Positions 1-11,034 of a DNA stretch of 64,000 nt are shown here, piece after piece; the first letter of the stretch is position 1; every line of letters starts with the position of its first letter. The stretch lies in the NCBI GenBank assembly GCA_039090855.1, contig CM076990.1, forward strand, positions 203,365,232 through 203,429,231, read 5' to 3'. The notes below the pieces were generated by a model. It saw only the letters and a program-made list of their open reading frames with translations, was not told the origin of the DNA and made no database searches. The position numbers and the translations under genes were made by a program. Source of the stretch: Macrothele yani. Lineage: Eukaryota; Arthropoda; Arachnida; Araneae; Macrothelidae.

Positions 1-194
1 GAATCAGGAAAGTGTTCACATCGAAAGATGCAGTGTTCAATTCGGACGCTTCTTCTGTGAACTTTGTGCGGAAAGGCATTGTTGGTGATTGGAGGAACCA
101 CTTCTCAGAAGAACAAAATGAACGCTTCGAAAAGAAATACCGCGAAAAAACTGCAGGGACAGACATTCCTAAGCTGTGGAAGAAGTATATGTGA
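1..194 (+). CDS. Cytosolic sulfotransferase, 3' end only (copy 1)
   Basis: C-terminal 63 codons of a PAPS-dependent sulfotransferase; the rest lies left of the window. Reading begins in frame at base 3 and stops at 192-194. It carries the family's C-terminal PAPS-binding signature, RKGIVGDWRNHF, which in this family contacts the 3'-phosphoadenosine group, and ends WKKYM like copies 2 and 3. No frameshift or stop is visible in this part, so copy 1 may be functional. A canonical AATAAA poly(A) signal follows at 213-218. The matching position in copies 2 and 3 reads AATGAA. Substrate unknown. Confidence 0.9.
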   Translation, partial: IRKVFTSKDAVFNSDASSVNFVRKGIVGDWRNHFSEEQNERFEKKYREKTAGTDIPKLWKKYM

Positions 195-640
195 TTTTTA
201 GTGCGATTTGTAAATAAAGTTCTGAAATCTAGTTATGTAATTTTAATATTTCCTTTTATGTCTATTCAGCCTAGTTTAGGAATTTTCATGCAGGAATCTA
301 TTTGACATATTCTGCCGTTTCTGTGTTAATTTTGACTCATATTTCTTTCCATGAAAAATTTAAATTTAACGTGTGAGATTAATTTTAAGAGATATAGGTA
401 AGCCAAACTGGAGTATGTGTCGTAAGTTCGGATTAGCAGCAATGGTTTTAAAAGAAGGTTGTCAGTTTATTATTAAAAAGCTTGGTTTTCAAATCCCTGC
501 CTAGGTATTTTTCTAAATAATTTATGGTTTACAAATAACTCCTGACTTCTCTCCCTGCCAAAAGTTTCTGAAGGAATCTAGCGTGCCTTAAAAAACACCT
601 TTCCTTTAATGCATGTTGGAGAAAAATCAGTTTCATATAT
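195..640. other. 3' flank of sulfotransferase copy 1, duplicated
   Basis: Non-coding, AT-rich. It aligns by eye with 15321-15375 plus 16915-17290 and with 58891-59335, with shared phrases such as CCAAACTGGAGTATGTGTCG. It is part of the tandemly duplicated unit. No gene is seen. Confidence 0.8.
213..218 (+). terminator. Poly(A) signal AATAAA of sulfotransferase copy 1
   Basis: AATAAA lies 19 bases after the stop codon. The aligned bases in copies 2 and 3 read AATGAA, so only copy 1 keeps the canonical hexamer here. Usage is inferred, not shown. Confidence 0.6.
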
Positions 641-1911
641 TAAATGTACAAATAAATTTTAAAACGGTTTTTGTGTGACTTAGGCATACGGCAAATTTAC
701 GTATCCGATATTCTTCCGCGTTGATGTCATGTGACCGTAACTGGTCCAGAGTATAAAACGTGACACAGAAGTTTGCCCAACAGTCAAACGCACTTGCACA
801 TCGGTGGGAGAAAGATGGCAAGCGATACTGTATTTATTCGACACTGCATTCGTTACGAATTTCGTCAAGGAAAAAGTGCTGCAAAACCGATCTGTTCTGT
901 TCTGGGGGAGAATATTGTATCGAAAAGCACGGGTTGAGTTTTGGTTTAGACGGTTTAAAGTAGGTGATTTTGATGTTAGCGATCGAGAACGTAGTGGCGT
1001 CCCGCATAAAATTGCACGTGAGGAACTACAAGCATTGCTGGATGAATATTCGTCTCAAAAGCAAAAGGAACCAGCTGAACAACTGGGGGTAACTCAATAA
1101 ACCATTTCCAATCGTTTACGCGCAATAGGAAAGATTCAGAAGGAAGGAAAATGGGTGCCACATGACCTGAGCCAGAGGAACAAGGATGAGCGCGTCATGA
1201 AGTGTTTGAATCTGTTGAATAAACAACATACAAAGTCTTTCTTGTGGAAAAGCGTTACGGGCAGTGAAAAGTGGATATGGTACGACAATCCCAAACGCAA
1301 AAAACAACACTTGGTAGACCCCGGTGAAGCAACGACTTCGACACCAAAACGCAATATTCACTCCAAGAAAGTTCTATTGTGCATATGGTATAATATGAAG
1401 GGTGTGCTCTATTATGAACTATTGGAACAGGGACAAACTGTTACTGCTGATCGCTACAAGCAACAATTGCGCGATTGAACCAGGAAATCTGTCGGAAACG
1501 TCCATTCACAGGCAAAGGATTGAGGTCCTGTGAAATTACTGCATTACAACGCTAGGCCGCATATCGCGAAATCGGTCAAGGAAAACGTTATTGACTCTTG
1601 GCTGGGAAGGTTTGGAGTACCAGGCATATAGTTACCACATAGTCCCTTCAGACTATCATTTGTTTCGATCGATGCAACATGGTTTGTCTGCTGTACAGTT
1701 CTGAATATGTGACGAAGTGCAAGAATGGGTTAACGACTTCATCGCGTCACAAGACGAAGTATTCTTCATGGCTGGAATCCGTCAGCTGCCCGATCGATGG
1801 CGGACGGTGATAGATAATGACGGCACATATTTTGATTCGTAAATGCATTGTTGTTTTCTCTCAAATTACATGTTGCCTTGTCTTAAGCCGCTTTAAAATG
1901 TATTTGTCACG
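641..1911 (+). mobile_element. Mariner-1, degraded mariner-family transposon
   Basis: Inserted in the sulfotransferase 3' flank: the uninterrupted flank in copy 3 reads straight across the site (about 59325). Imperfect terminal inverted repeats resemble each other (left ACAAATAAATTTTAAAACGG, right reverse complement ACAAATACATTTTAAAGCGG), next to TA. The transposase remnant, about 760-1840, is spread over several frames with stops. Recognisable pieces are an N-terminal helix-turn-helix region near 930-1100, a GSEKWIWYDN stretch near 1259-1290 and a C-terminal DYHLF...LPDRW block near 1650-1800. The first catalytic Asp of the usual DEKW motif is replaced (SEKW). Inactive. Confidence 0.8.
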
Positions 1912-2900
1912 TATAACTGTTCTTTTGGTTTCATTTTATCAACCTGCAGACATTTTTTCTAATTGCAAATGAAATCTACATCAGGTAGGCATGCTAAGAA
2001 AAACATTCAGAATAAAAGAACCTGGGTCAGTTTAGGTGGTTTATGAGATAATGTAATGCAACCGTGAGGATATCTGTGCATGAAACTAAATCTGCACTGT
2101 CAACAGAAAGAACAAGGATAACTCTGATTAATAGATTATTATCAGGTGTTATTCATACAGTTTCATGACCTTTTTCGCGCCGTCGTTTACATGAAGCTGC
2201 TTCAATATGCATAAAGACGTGCTGGTAATGATGATTTGTCTTTTCGATGAGTGGGCATTACGTTTGGTTGCAGCAATCTGCAGCTGTGAATTGCGTCTTT
2301 TTAAGAAATTGCGATTTAATAGTTAGAAGTATTTCCATTTTGCTGTTACGAAGGGAAATATATGCTAATTTGTTCGCCTCCATGTGATTAACCGATGAAA
2401 TAACGTGGACGTTGAATTTAGTAAGTAATCTGTATCTACTGATTTCTTGAACTCTGAACCGTTTGCTTTCTTTGCAGTGTTTAATTAGAGATTTAACTAA
2501 GGCTAATTAAAGTTCTATCAGCAACGATACGAATTAATACACAAGAAAGATGACACCAAATTTTCAGTTGTAATAAGCACATTTTATGAATCCTTTCGAT
2601 GCGAATTAAATTTATCAAAGTTATTCAAAATCAATGTAATCTGTCAGAAAAAGATAAACCTGGATTTCTACAATCGATAAAGCATCCAAAAATAGAGACG
2701 GCTACTTACTTCCACCAGTGGCTAAAAAGTATGTTAGGAAAATTAAAAAATGGCGCACACAAAAAAAGTCCTCATGGCAGAAGGCAGGCAACTGAGGCAA
2801 ACAGATTTTTAAATCGAACAGTTAAAAGAAGAAATATAGAAGGAAACATGATATAATTCTACAAATCCTAGCGGAAGAATTTTGCATAATGAGAAAGTTG
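1912..2900. other. Continued 3' flank of copy 1, duplicated
   Basis: Aligns with 17295-17520 (copy 2) and 59335-60690 (copy 3), for example the shared stretch around TTTTGGTTTCATTTTATCAA and, at the far end, GGAAACATGATATAATTCTA (2844 and about 60670). No gene is supported; the short open frame near 2599-2856 is also present in copy 3 but carries no known domain. Confidence 0.7.
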
Positions 2901-2959
2901 AAAATAGGCCAAAATTATTCTTCATGGGAAAAGCTATGCAAAGGCAAAAGATCTTTTCA

Positions 2960-3950
2960 AATACGTATCCTGGAAGCAGAGATAGCGAAAAAAGATATTG
3001 ACCTTGACGCCACCTAGCGGAAAAGCTGTGTATTATTTTAAGAGGATAATGCTCCACATCTCCATTGTAGTGAGTGGTATACAATAAAAATGAAATTTCT
3101 CAATAGGGTTAGAAGCGGAGATATAGCTGCAAAACGAAGTACACAAACACCACCTAGCGACAGAACTGTGAATTAAGCTAAAGTGTTCCACAAGGCATCC
3201 GGTGTTGAAAGAATATTTTAAATCGCACATTCAGAACGCTCTTCTAGAAAGAAAGAAAGAATTTTTCAAATTGGGCTCTTACAAGCAGAGACACCGACAA
3301 AAATACAATGTATATTTACGTCCCCTGGAGGGAAAACTATGCGCTAATTTAAGCAGGAGGTATTCTCGAAACGTTTTCCGAGGTAAGCGGCATCGGTTCA
3401 CGGAAAAAAATTTCAATCGAGTATTTAGAAGGTCAGATTTTACAGCAAATATATCAGAAGCAGATATCAACACTTACGCCGCTTGGTGGTCAAACCATTC
3501 CGTACCAAAAATTAAATATTTTATGTAAAACATTTCTCATGAAGAGCTGTTTCTGACGCAGGAAGAATTTTTGAAATCGAACTTTTAGAAGTAGACATAT
3601 CGGAGGAAACACAATTTACCATTACGCTCCCCAAGCGGAAAATCAATGCATTACTTGAAAAAGAAACTGTGCCTAAAATAGTCTTCGTTATAAATGGCAT
3701 CGAAAAGAAGGAAGAACTGTTTCAAATGGATATTTAGAAGCAAATATATGCAATAAAATGTATTTTGAATTCGATATCATCTGCGTTTACGCCATCTAAC
3801 GGAGAAGTTATGCTTCAGAAAAACCGGAATGCAAGGATCATCGTTCTCATATTTCAAGCTTCCCAATGCAAAAATAATTTTTCAATCGGACGAATAGTTG
3901 CAGAGAGATGGTGTCCACAGACGGACGGACAAACCGATAACATAAGCACG
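2960..3950. repeat. Diverged tandem array, roughly 130-175 bp units
   Basis: A landmark GAAGCRGANAT recurs at about 2969, 3112, 3283, 3456, 3588 and 3739. Each is followed some 20-60 bases later by a gc-rich motif like CGCCACCTAGCGG (3009), CACCACCTAGCGA (3149), CGTCCCCTGGAGGG (3320) and CGCTCCCCAAGCGG (3627). Units are strongly diverged, so the array is old. No coding function is supported. Confidence 0.5.
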
Positions 3951-3964
3951 ATCTCTTTCTTACA

Positions 3965-4142
3965 AAAGATGTGCTAATAAGATGTGCTAATAAGACATCT
4001 TTTTACAAAAGATGTGCTAATAAGATGTTCTAATAAGACATCTTTTTCCAAAAGATGTGCTAATAAGACATCTTTTTACAAAAGATGTGCTAATAAGATG
4101 TTCTAATAAGACATCTTTTTCCAAAAGATGTGCTAATAAGAC
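3965..4142. repeat. Short tandem repeat with about 73-bp higher-order unit
   Basis: Built from AAGATGTGCTAATAAG, its variant AAGATGTTCTAATAAG and the partly self-complementary ACATCTTTTT spacer. The pattern TTTTTACAAAAG ... TTTTTCCAAAAG alternates, giving a higher-order repeat of about 73 bp seen twice. It joins sequence (ACTTGATTTTGAAGGCA) that is also found at 17812 in copy 2. Confidence 0.8.
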
Positions 4143-4169
4143 TTGATTTTGAAGGCATAATGCTTTTGG

Positions 4170-5391
4170 GTTGTGCGAGTGAAATGTCCCGCTCAAACGA
4201 GCAGTGGAGACAGGCCCCCACCACAGCGGAATGGAACCTCCCACAATTGTTGCGGGTATTGCATTACAGAGTTATTATAAATAGCCTCCAAGTGTGTGGA
4301 GAACAAGGTTCAGGCGTGGTTTGTTTGGACGTAACGTGGATTGCAAAGGAAACATGAAGACGCCGGATTTTAGAGTTATCTTCCCGTATGAATTTAAACT
4401 GGGCCATTCTGCAAGAATTGCCGCTCGAAACGTCAACAAAGCGTTTAGGGGGAATACAGCCTACGAACGAACCATTTGGCGATGGGTTGTGAAGTTACGA
4501 AGCGGAGATACATACTTGCAAAACGAAGCACGTGGCCACCGAAAAAATGTGTCGTGTGGTAGCGGCAGAGGTCCGTGTCCACCACACGACAGTTGTTCGG
4601 CGTCTGGCTGCGCTGGGTAAGGTAAAAAAGCGGGACATGTGTCTGCCGCATGAATTGACAACTGCCAACAGGAGTAGGCGTTTGGAAGTCTGCACATCTC
4701 TGCTTGTCAGGAATAAACAGGAACCTCTATTGCATGGAATCGTCACCTCAGGCGAGAAGTGGGTCCTTTATGATAATCAGAAGCGATCTGCACAACGGTT
4801 AAACAAGGCACAGCCTGCTGGACGGTATCCTAAGCCACCCCTACACACTAAGAAGATTATGCTCCTTGTCTGGTGGTCCACACCCGGAATAATTCATAGG
4901 AGTTTCTTCGCAAGAGACCAAACCATCACTGCAGAACGTTATTGTTCTAAATTACACCAGATGCACCGGAAATTGTTCCAGAAACAACCGGCTTCGGTCA
5001 ACAGTCATGGTGTTCTGCTCCAGGACAACGCCGCCGCCCTCCTGTCGCACAACGAACGATGCTGACACTAAGTGCCTTGGGCTATGAAGCACTACCTCAT
5101 TCTGCCTATTCCCCGGACTTGGCTCCGACAGATTATCATCTGTTTTGTCACATGGATCCCTTCCTGTCCAAGAAACAGTTCACGACAGACAACGACTTTC
5201 AACGTGCAGTTGATGACTTCTTCGGGTCCCAACCAAAAGACTTTTTCCGTTCCGGAATCATGGCCTTGCCGGACAGATGACAACTATGTGTCGATACTGA
5301 GGGGGATTATTTTGCATAGGTAAGTTGTCCTACATTTCCGTTCTCGCCATCTACATAGGGTGGTCTTTTTCCAAACATTTCATTCGCACTA
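4170..5391 (+). mobile_element. Mariner-2, frameshifted mariner transposon
   Basis: Terminal repeats GTGCGAGTGAAATGT at the left and ACATTTCATTCGCAC at the right are near-perfect inverted copies. Host sequence continues on both sides (ACTTGATTTTGAAGGCA before, TTTGACAGGCT after) as in copy 2 at 17812-17850, where the element is absent. It contains a transposase remnant. A 5' fragment of the same family lies at 12820-12990. Confidence 0.85.
4354..5325 (+). pseudogene. Mariner-2 transposase, frameshifted
   Basis: Mariner transposase of about 320 codons beginning MKTPDFRVI at 4354. The N-terminal HTH region (KLGHSARIAARNVNKAF) is in one frame to about 4540. The middle (4540-5065) is in another, with GEKWVLYDN and LLQDNA. 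The C-terminal part (from 5059) has SPDLAPTDYHLF and a mariner-type tail, LPDRW. The motif that should read GDEKW reads SGEKW, so the first catalytic Asp is lost; the second (QDN) and third (SPD) are present. At least two frame changes and the Asp loss make it inactive. Confidence 0.85.
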
Positions 5392-5399
5392 GTCAGATA

Positions 5400-5715
5400 G
5401 TTTGAAAAGCGACCGTACAGAAGTTTGACAGGCTACAAGACAGCAGCCAATACATTACGGCTAAGTTTTGCATTGCCATCAGACACCCGGTGCGCATTGG
5501 AGTGATATAGTCCTCTAATGCTGTCCTGGAATATCTGGGATACAGCAGCATTCTCATGGGCCGAAGAGAACCTTCTAAGCATCGTCCAGTGAGGTCCCAT
5601 ATATTCTCAAACGGTAATAGATCTGGAGATCTCGTTGACCATCGAAGCAGAAACATCTCTTGTAGGCACACTCGGGAGGTGCCAGCGGTGTTTAGTCGAA
5701 CGTTATCTTGCTAGA
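5400..5715 (-). pseudogene. Old Tc1-like transposase remnant, first of three paralogous copies
   Basis: Reverse strand reads a Tc1-type C-terminal block: WSTRSPDLLPFENIWDL, then a degraded tail. The same block recurs at 17834-18008 and 60785-61100, each at the matching position downstream of a sulfotransferase copy. The insertion therefore predates the tandem duplication. No start, no N-terminal half and no terminal repeats are recognisable. Confidence 0.7.
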
Positions 5716-5849
5716 AAAATGGCCTGCGGGATGCCACTCAGAAATGGAAAATACATACATACATAACCCTAAGCTGTTTCTGAGATTCAGAGTTTAGATC
5801 CTCAAAGAAAGTATGTCGGCCAGATAGATGGCAAAATTTTGGACCTACA

Positions 5850-7320
5850 TTTTACTTAATGTTGATGTATGAAATATCTCCATTTACAGCGATCCTGGCA
5901 TACAGCTCGAGTTCCACTGACATCCATCACACGACGCACACAAGACCTTTTGTACTTCATACTCATAATCGTTTTCTCATGCTGACATTTCTGAATCTGG
6001 TCCTTCCACGATTTCCTGGACCTTTCTCTACCTTTCTTTCCTGCCACTTGGACTGACAAAATTCTCTTACTAAGCATCTCATCACTCATTCTTTCAACAT
6101 GGCCAAACCACCTAAGAATATTAATCTTCACCTTACTAACAAAATTTTGCCTCACATTACATAACTGAAACACAGCTCCATTCATCACGTGATCAGAACG
6201 TTTCTTGGCACAAACCATCCGTAAGTAACGCATCTCTGCAGGACACAAATGACTCCCATGTCTTTTCTGCAGTACCCAGGTTCCACTGCCGTATATCAGA
6301 GTAGGAACAATTACACTTTCATAGACAGCCATTCGGGACTTCCTTGAGAATCCAACATTCTTGTGAAATCCTCCTAAAGCAGCTATGACTTTCAATGAAG
6401 AGCTCACTCGCTTACTAAATTCACCATCTAATGTGTTCTCCCAGTCAAATATGCTTCCTAAATACACAAACTCGTTCAAATGGTCAATCACTGTGCTATT
6501 GCATTCAGTACTAACAGTTCTTGGTTCAAAAACCATAAGTTTGGTTTCTCCTTTATTTATACTCAGTTTTAATTTCATGGAAACTTCATACCTCCCGGAC
6601 AACTACTCTGCAACTCACCTTTGCTCTCTACTAACAGGACTGTGTCATCAGCATACAGAAATGCTGCACATACGGAAATTACCAAGACATAAACAAGTAT
6701 TCTCCATTTTGACATCACGCATGCATGCATCCATAAATATATTAAACAGCCATGGTGACATTACACAACCATGTCTAGTTCGAGTCCTATAGAGAACCAT
6801 TTCCATGCAACCCCATTCACTCGAACACTTGCTCTACTGCCAGTATACACGGCGTTCACGCTATTAAGTAGATTCCCAGTAATACCATATTTATACTATA
6901 TAATTTTCACAGAATTATCTTATTTATTCTGTCATCAGCTTTCTCTAAATTTATGAAGGAAGCAAAAAATTTCTTACCAACAGCCTTTCAATCATCCATG
7001 CGTAATGCAAAAGTTTGGTTAGTGCAGCCTTTACCAAGCATAAAACCATTCTGAACATCCCACACTTTCTCTGATGTAAGACCTCGTACCTTTTTAATAA
7101 CAACCTTACCAAACACTTTCCCTGGCACACTAAGTAAGCTTATACCACGGTAATTCTTGGATTCAGTCTGATCACCTTTTTCCTTATACAAAAGAACAGT
7201 GACAGCATCGCTCCAATCCCGAGGTACCATTCCTAACTCCCAGCACAAATGGTAAATTCCAGTTAACCAGTCAATGAAGGAGTCACCACCATATTTTAAC
7301 AACTCAGCATTTATGCCATC
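5850..7320 (-). pseudogene. LINE reverse transcriptase fragment (YADD type), copy in unit 1
   Basis: 5'-truncated non-LTR retrotransposon. On the reverse strand, 7302-6988 reads an RT segment with NYRGISLLSVPGKVFGK, a YADD catalytic box is legible near 6645, and 6602-5856 is the RT thumb plus a conserved Cys-rich C-terminal tail (GTWVLQKRHGSHLCP, LRWFGHVERMS). Frame is broken around 6610-6985. The same fragment with the same truncation is at 61240-62715, so both descend from one insertion before duplication. The lineage is not settled; the NYRGISLL and WFGHVERM style is common in arthropod LINEs. Confidence 0.8.
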
Positions 7321-7339
7321 TAATCCTAGAGCCTTACCA

Positions 7340-7680
7340 TTTTGAAGAATTTCAAAATGTCATCCACGTACATCCGGGCTGTCACCGTGCCCGTTCGGCT
7401 TATCAGATCCGACTGGCCATCGGAACAAATGGCACCGCATTAGAAGATACCCGGTTAGTGAGCAGTGTGTTGGCTGCTCGCGGACAACAGTTGTATGTTG
7501 CTATAAACTCGATAAACGTCAGCACTGCTCGCGGACAACAACTACATGTTGCTATAAACTCGATAAACGTCAGCACGGAGGCAGAATATTGACACATCTT
7601 TGAATACCACATGGTGCCATTCATGTCGCCACGAACCTGCACTATGACAGTTCTGGGTTCTAATAACACCAAGATCCTGT
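7340..7680 (-). pseudogene. Tc1-like remnant with 51-bp internal duplication
   Basis: Aligns with 62730-63010. The reverse strand of the 62.7 kb copy contains GTVTARRYVDAIL, a typical Tc1 transposase mid-region, so the block is probably a degraded Tc1-like piece. In this copy a 51-bp segment starting CTGCTCGCGGACAACA is tandemly doubled at 7474-7575, and the doubling is absent from the 62.7 kb copy. Not functional. Confidence 0.5.
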
Positions 7681-8242
7681 TCTATGCTATTACTGACTGA
7701 AAGTTTATTTATTTACAATATGAAGCTCGTTACGACTGTTTGGAATACAATCGTAATGATCTCCACCTTAAACATAGCTGACGTAATACACCACAGTTCT
7801 GTTTAAATAATGGCATTGTTCAAATGTTCACTTCGCATCTGAAGATGGGACCAAAGTGGCCCGAAAGTACTCATGTATTTCCTCAAATTAAACTAATGGA
7901 CTGAAAGTTTGTGTCTTCTGAGTTCGTTGGTTTTGAATTTCTTCTTTTTTTGTTCGTGCGAAGACGGTGACTTTTTATACTTATATATCAAGAATACACG
8001 ACTGAGTGACTATATTGTGCTCTAAAATGAAAGGAAACTTTCAGATCCGAAGAAACAAAACAATCAGCGTTGCAAAATAAAAAAAACAGCTTTATAAAAA
8101 GATGCGTAATTGCACTAAAATGATTATAATGAAATAATGGATACGTAAGAACTTGAGTCCTTATATCTCTAAGGGTAGAAGTGTTTTAACAGCGGTGACC
8201 TGCGAGTGATGTAGAGCAAACCTATACTTTTAATTACAGAGG
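7681..8242. other. Non-coding flank
   Basis: No gene seen. The right part (about 8155-8240, with GTGACCTGCGAGTGATGTAG) aligns with 29995-30060 and so is the start of a duplicated block that resumes after mariner-3. Confidence 0.5.
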
Positions 8243-9444
8243 CTGAGTCGAAAGTTGCAATATTTCCATAAACGCATGTGCTGCAGCATGTCACGTGTTT
8301 AAACTAGTTCATGTCGCGCACTGCAGTCAGTCGAAAGGGGTATAAAGTGGTAGTCGTTGTTGTGAACAACATTGCATGTCGTCGTTCTGTAGCGGTTGGG
8401 ACGCTTAAAAGATGAACACCCACAAGCGGCTAATTAGGGAACTTCTGCGTTACGAGTTTGAATTCGGCCATAACGCTGCTCAGGCAACACTAAACATTTG
8501 TCATGCGAAAAGGGAAGGTTTCGTAGACCACAGCAACGCAACTAGATGGTTCAAGAAATTTCGCTCCGGTGACAGAAACCTCGACGATCAGCCAAAGTCA
8601 ATTAGGCAGCGAACCGTGGATTCGGAGGCCGTGCGCCAGGACGTAGAGGCAAATCCGAAAACCAGCACTCGGAGATTATCAGGCGAGCTGGACATATCAT
8701 AGGCCACCATGGTTCGTCATCTTCAGGACCTAAGCAAGGCCTACAAGAGCCTCACGAACTGAGGCCAGCTGAAGCAAACCGCCGAGTGGAAATGTGCACG
8801 AAACTCCTAGAAAACCCGCGGGATGTACGCTTCGTCAAGATAATTGCTACGTGCGATTAAAAGTGGGTCTATTTCCGTCATTCTAATACACAACGGCAGT
8901 GATTGAGCCAGAGCAAGCATCTTGAACCTGTTGCCGAAGGTTGGTATTTCGAGCACAAGGCGATGCTCTACGTCTGGTGGAATTTGGAGGGGATAATCCA
9001 TTGCGAATTTGTTCCAGATGGTCGGACAATCAACACCAACCTCTACTCTGAACAGCTGGAGAGGATGTATGCCGTTTTGGAGGAGAAGTACCCAGCACTG
9101 GTGAATAGAAAGTACGCTCTCCTACTGCAGGACAGCTCTCGGCCTCATACGGCGTGAACGACCAGGGCAAAACTCCAGGAACTTGAGGTCATCGAACTGA
9201 TGAAACATCCAGCATATAGTTCGGACCTTGCCCCGTCGGATTATTACTTATTCCGGTCCATCTCCCACTTACATCGTGAGCGACACTTCAACAACAGGTG
9301 GAAGGGGCAGCTGGGGTGAAGGAGATCTTCGCCTCGAAGGACAAGAACTGGTACCGCTGTGAAATCGAAGAACTGGCAGACAGATGGCTAAAGGCGGGGC
9401 AACACGATGGTCTATACTTTGAATGCTAGTCAGCTTTCGACGTA
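8243..9444 (+). mobile_element. Mariner-3, degraded mariner transposon
   Basis: Ends carry inverted motifs GAGTCGAAAGTTGC and GCTTTCGACGTA, and the surrounding host block continues uninterrupted at about 30060 in the paralogous copy. The transposase begins MNTHKRLIRELLRYEF at 8412. Recognisable pieces are the HTH region (8412-8700), a YVWWNLEGIIHCEF block (about 8965), LLQDSSRPHTA (about 9120) and SSDLAPSDYYLF (about 9222). Several stops and frame changes break it. It is flanked by TA-like sites. Confidence 0.75.
8412..9430 (+). pseudogene. Mariner-3 transposase remnant
   Basis: About 340 codons if reconstructed. The N-terminal paired-type HTH (FEFGHNAAQATLNICHA) is intact to a stop at about 8702. 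The middle region around the first catalytic Asp is scrambled by stops. The second catalytic Asp (LLQDS) and third (SSDLAPSDY) are readable. Mariner transposases cut and paste DNA at TA sites in the nucleus; this one cannot be translated in full. Confidence 0.75.
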
Positions 9445-10572
9445 TAGGTGCGTATGAAGACATAAAGTCATTCAGATATTGCAAAACGTTCGACTCATCC
9501 TCTGTAATTCCGTTAAACATTTCAGATCTCTTATCAACCGTATCATTCCTGATGACAGTTACAAAGGTGTTTACGTGTTCTTTTAATAGCAGCATACAAC
9601 AAAGTACACAGTCGCATCAGGCTTACAAGAGTTATCCAGAAACTCGCTACTTTATCTGGTTCATGCGATCCAGTCCAACCAATGAGCGCTTTTTGTTGAA
9701 TTCACAGATTAAGTTCGCCAGACAGGAAAAAAAGGCATGGTTAAAAATCTTCCTCAGGTATACAAAGAAAAATATGATACCAAGGGCATACAGAAAGCGT
9801 GTAAAAGCACGGTAGAAGAAACTCAATTCAGATCAAGTAAGCCACCATTTCTCGTAGAGTTTCCACCCAAGGAAGTTTGAGACTCTGCTACCTAGGTCGC
9901 AAGGGCTGTATGCCACGTACTAGAAGCGGAACTGATGGAGGGCGGATGTAGAGGCCCTAATAGGAAAGAGGTAGAAATAGGTAAGAGTCCCAGAGCGGAA
10001 TGATCGGACTGACATCGTTTCGTTGTCGGACGATTGCAGAGCAGAGTGTGCACTTCGTGGCAGAAGAAACACATGACCTTAATTTTAACGGAGAGTGCAA
10101 TACTCCGGAACCCCTGGCTTTACGTGCAGTTTAAAGCGCAGTGAGTCTTTAGTGGTTGGAGTAGTCAGTTTAGGATGCGGTTGAAGAAATAGAAGCACGC
10201 TAAGATAAACACTGGTATAATCAACCAACTCAATATGACACAAAACAGGGGACAAGACCGACGACACAGAACGCTAATGATTTAAAAAAGCGATTCAAAG
10301 GGACTAAGTCTTCGAATAAACATTAGATGAAAGATAAATTTGGACAAGGAAACGGCGATACACGCAAAGAACGACAACAACGGATTACGACATGCTGTCG
10401 ATGCTGTACACAGAAAAAAATTCGTAAGTGAAATAGCAGAAACAAATCTGGTAATGCCCTAACACAGCTTCTTCTCGGTGATTTTTACGGAGGAACTATG
10501 GCCTAAGTCCAAACTCTGATGAGAAAAAGTTTGTTTCCACCAGTTTGCCCTACAGAATTTCTTATGCATCAA
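9445..10572. other. Duplicated non-coding block (left part), paired with 30060-31112
   Basis: Aligns by eye over most of its length with 30060-31112, for example GTGTTTACGTGTTC, CAATGAGCG/CAATCAGCG and ATGAGAAAAAGTTTGTTTYCCAC. No open frame of note and no domain recognised. The paired copy lacks mariner-4, which defines the insertion site. Confidence 0.75.
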
Positions 10573-11034
10573 ATACAGGGTGATTCACTCGGGACTGAAC
10601 ACTTAATACAGGGTGATTCACTCGGGACTGAACACTTAATACAGGGTGATTCACTTGGGACTGAACGCTTAATACAGGGTGATTCACTTGGGACTGAACA
10701 CTTAATACAGGGTGATTCACTCGAGACTGAACACTTAATACAGGGTGATTCACTCGGGACTGAACACTTAGTACAGGGTGATTCACTTGGGACTGAACAC
10801 TTAGTACAGGGTGATTCACTCGGGACTGAACACTTAGTACAGGGTGATTCACTCGGGACTGAACATTTAATACAAGGTGATTCACTTGGGACTGAACACT
10901 TAGTACAGGGTGATTCACTCGGGACTGAACACTTAATACAGGGTGATTCACTCGGGACTGAACACTTAGTACAGGATGATTCACTTGGGACTGAACACTT
11001 AATACAGGGTGATTCACCCGGGACTGAACACTTA
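10573..11034. repeat. 33-bp tandem array, about 14 units, made of a mariner terminal repeat
   Basis: Units of 33 bp, consensus start ATACAGGGTGATTCACTCGG, differ by a few point changes (CTCGGG/CTTGGG, TTAATA/TTAGTA). Each unit matches the outermost 30 or so bases of the opposite end of mariner-4. The length is divisible by three, so a long frame runs through it on both strands; this is a by-product of the repeat and not evidence of a protein. Confidence 0.95.

Noticed and set aside
10573..11034. CRISPR-like array
   Set aside because: Repeats are directly abutting with no unique spacers, in a eukaryotic transposon.
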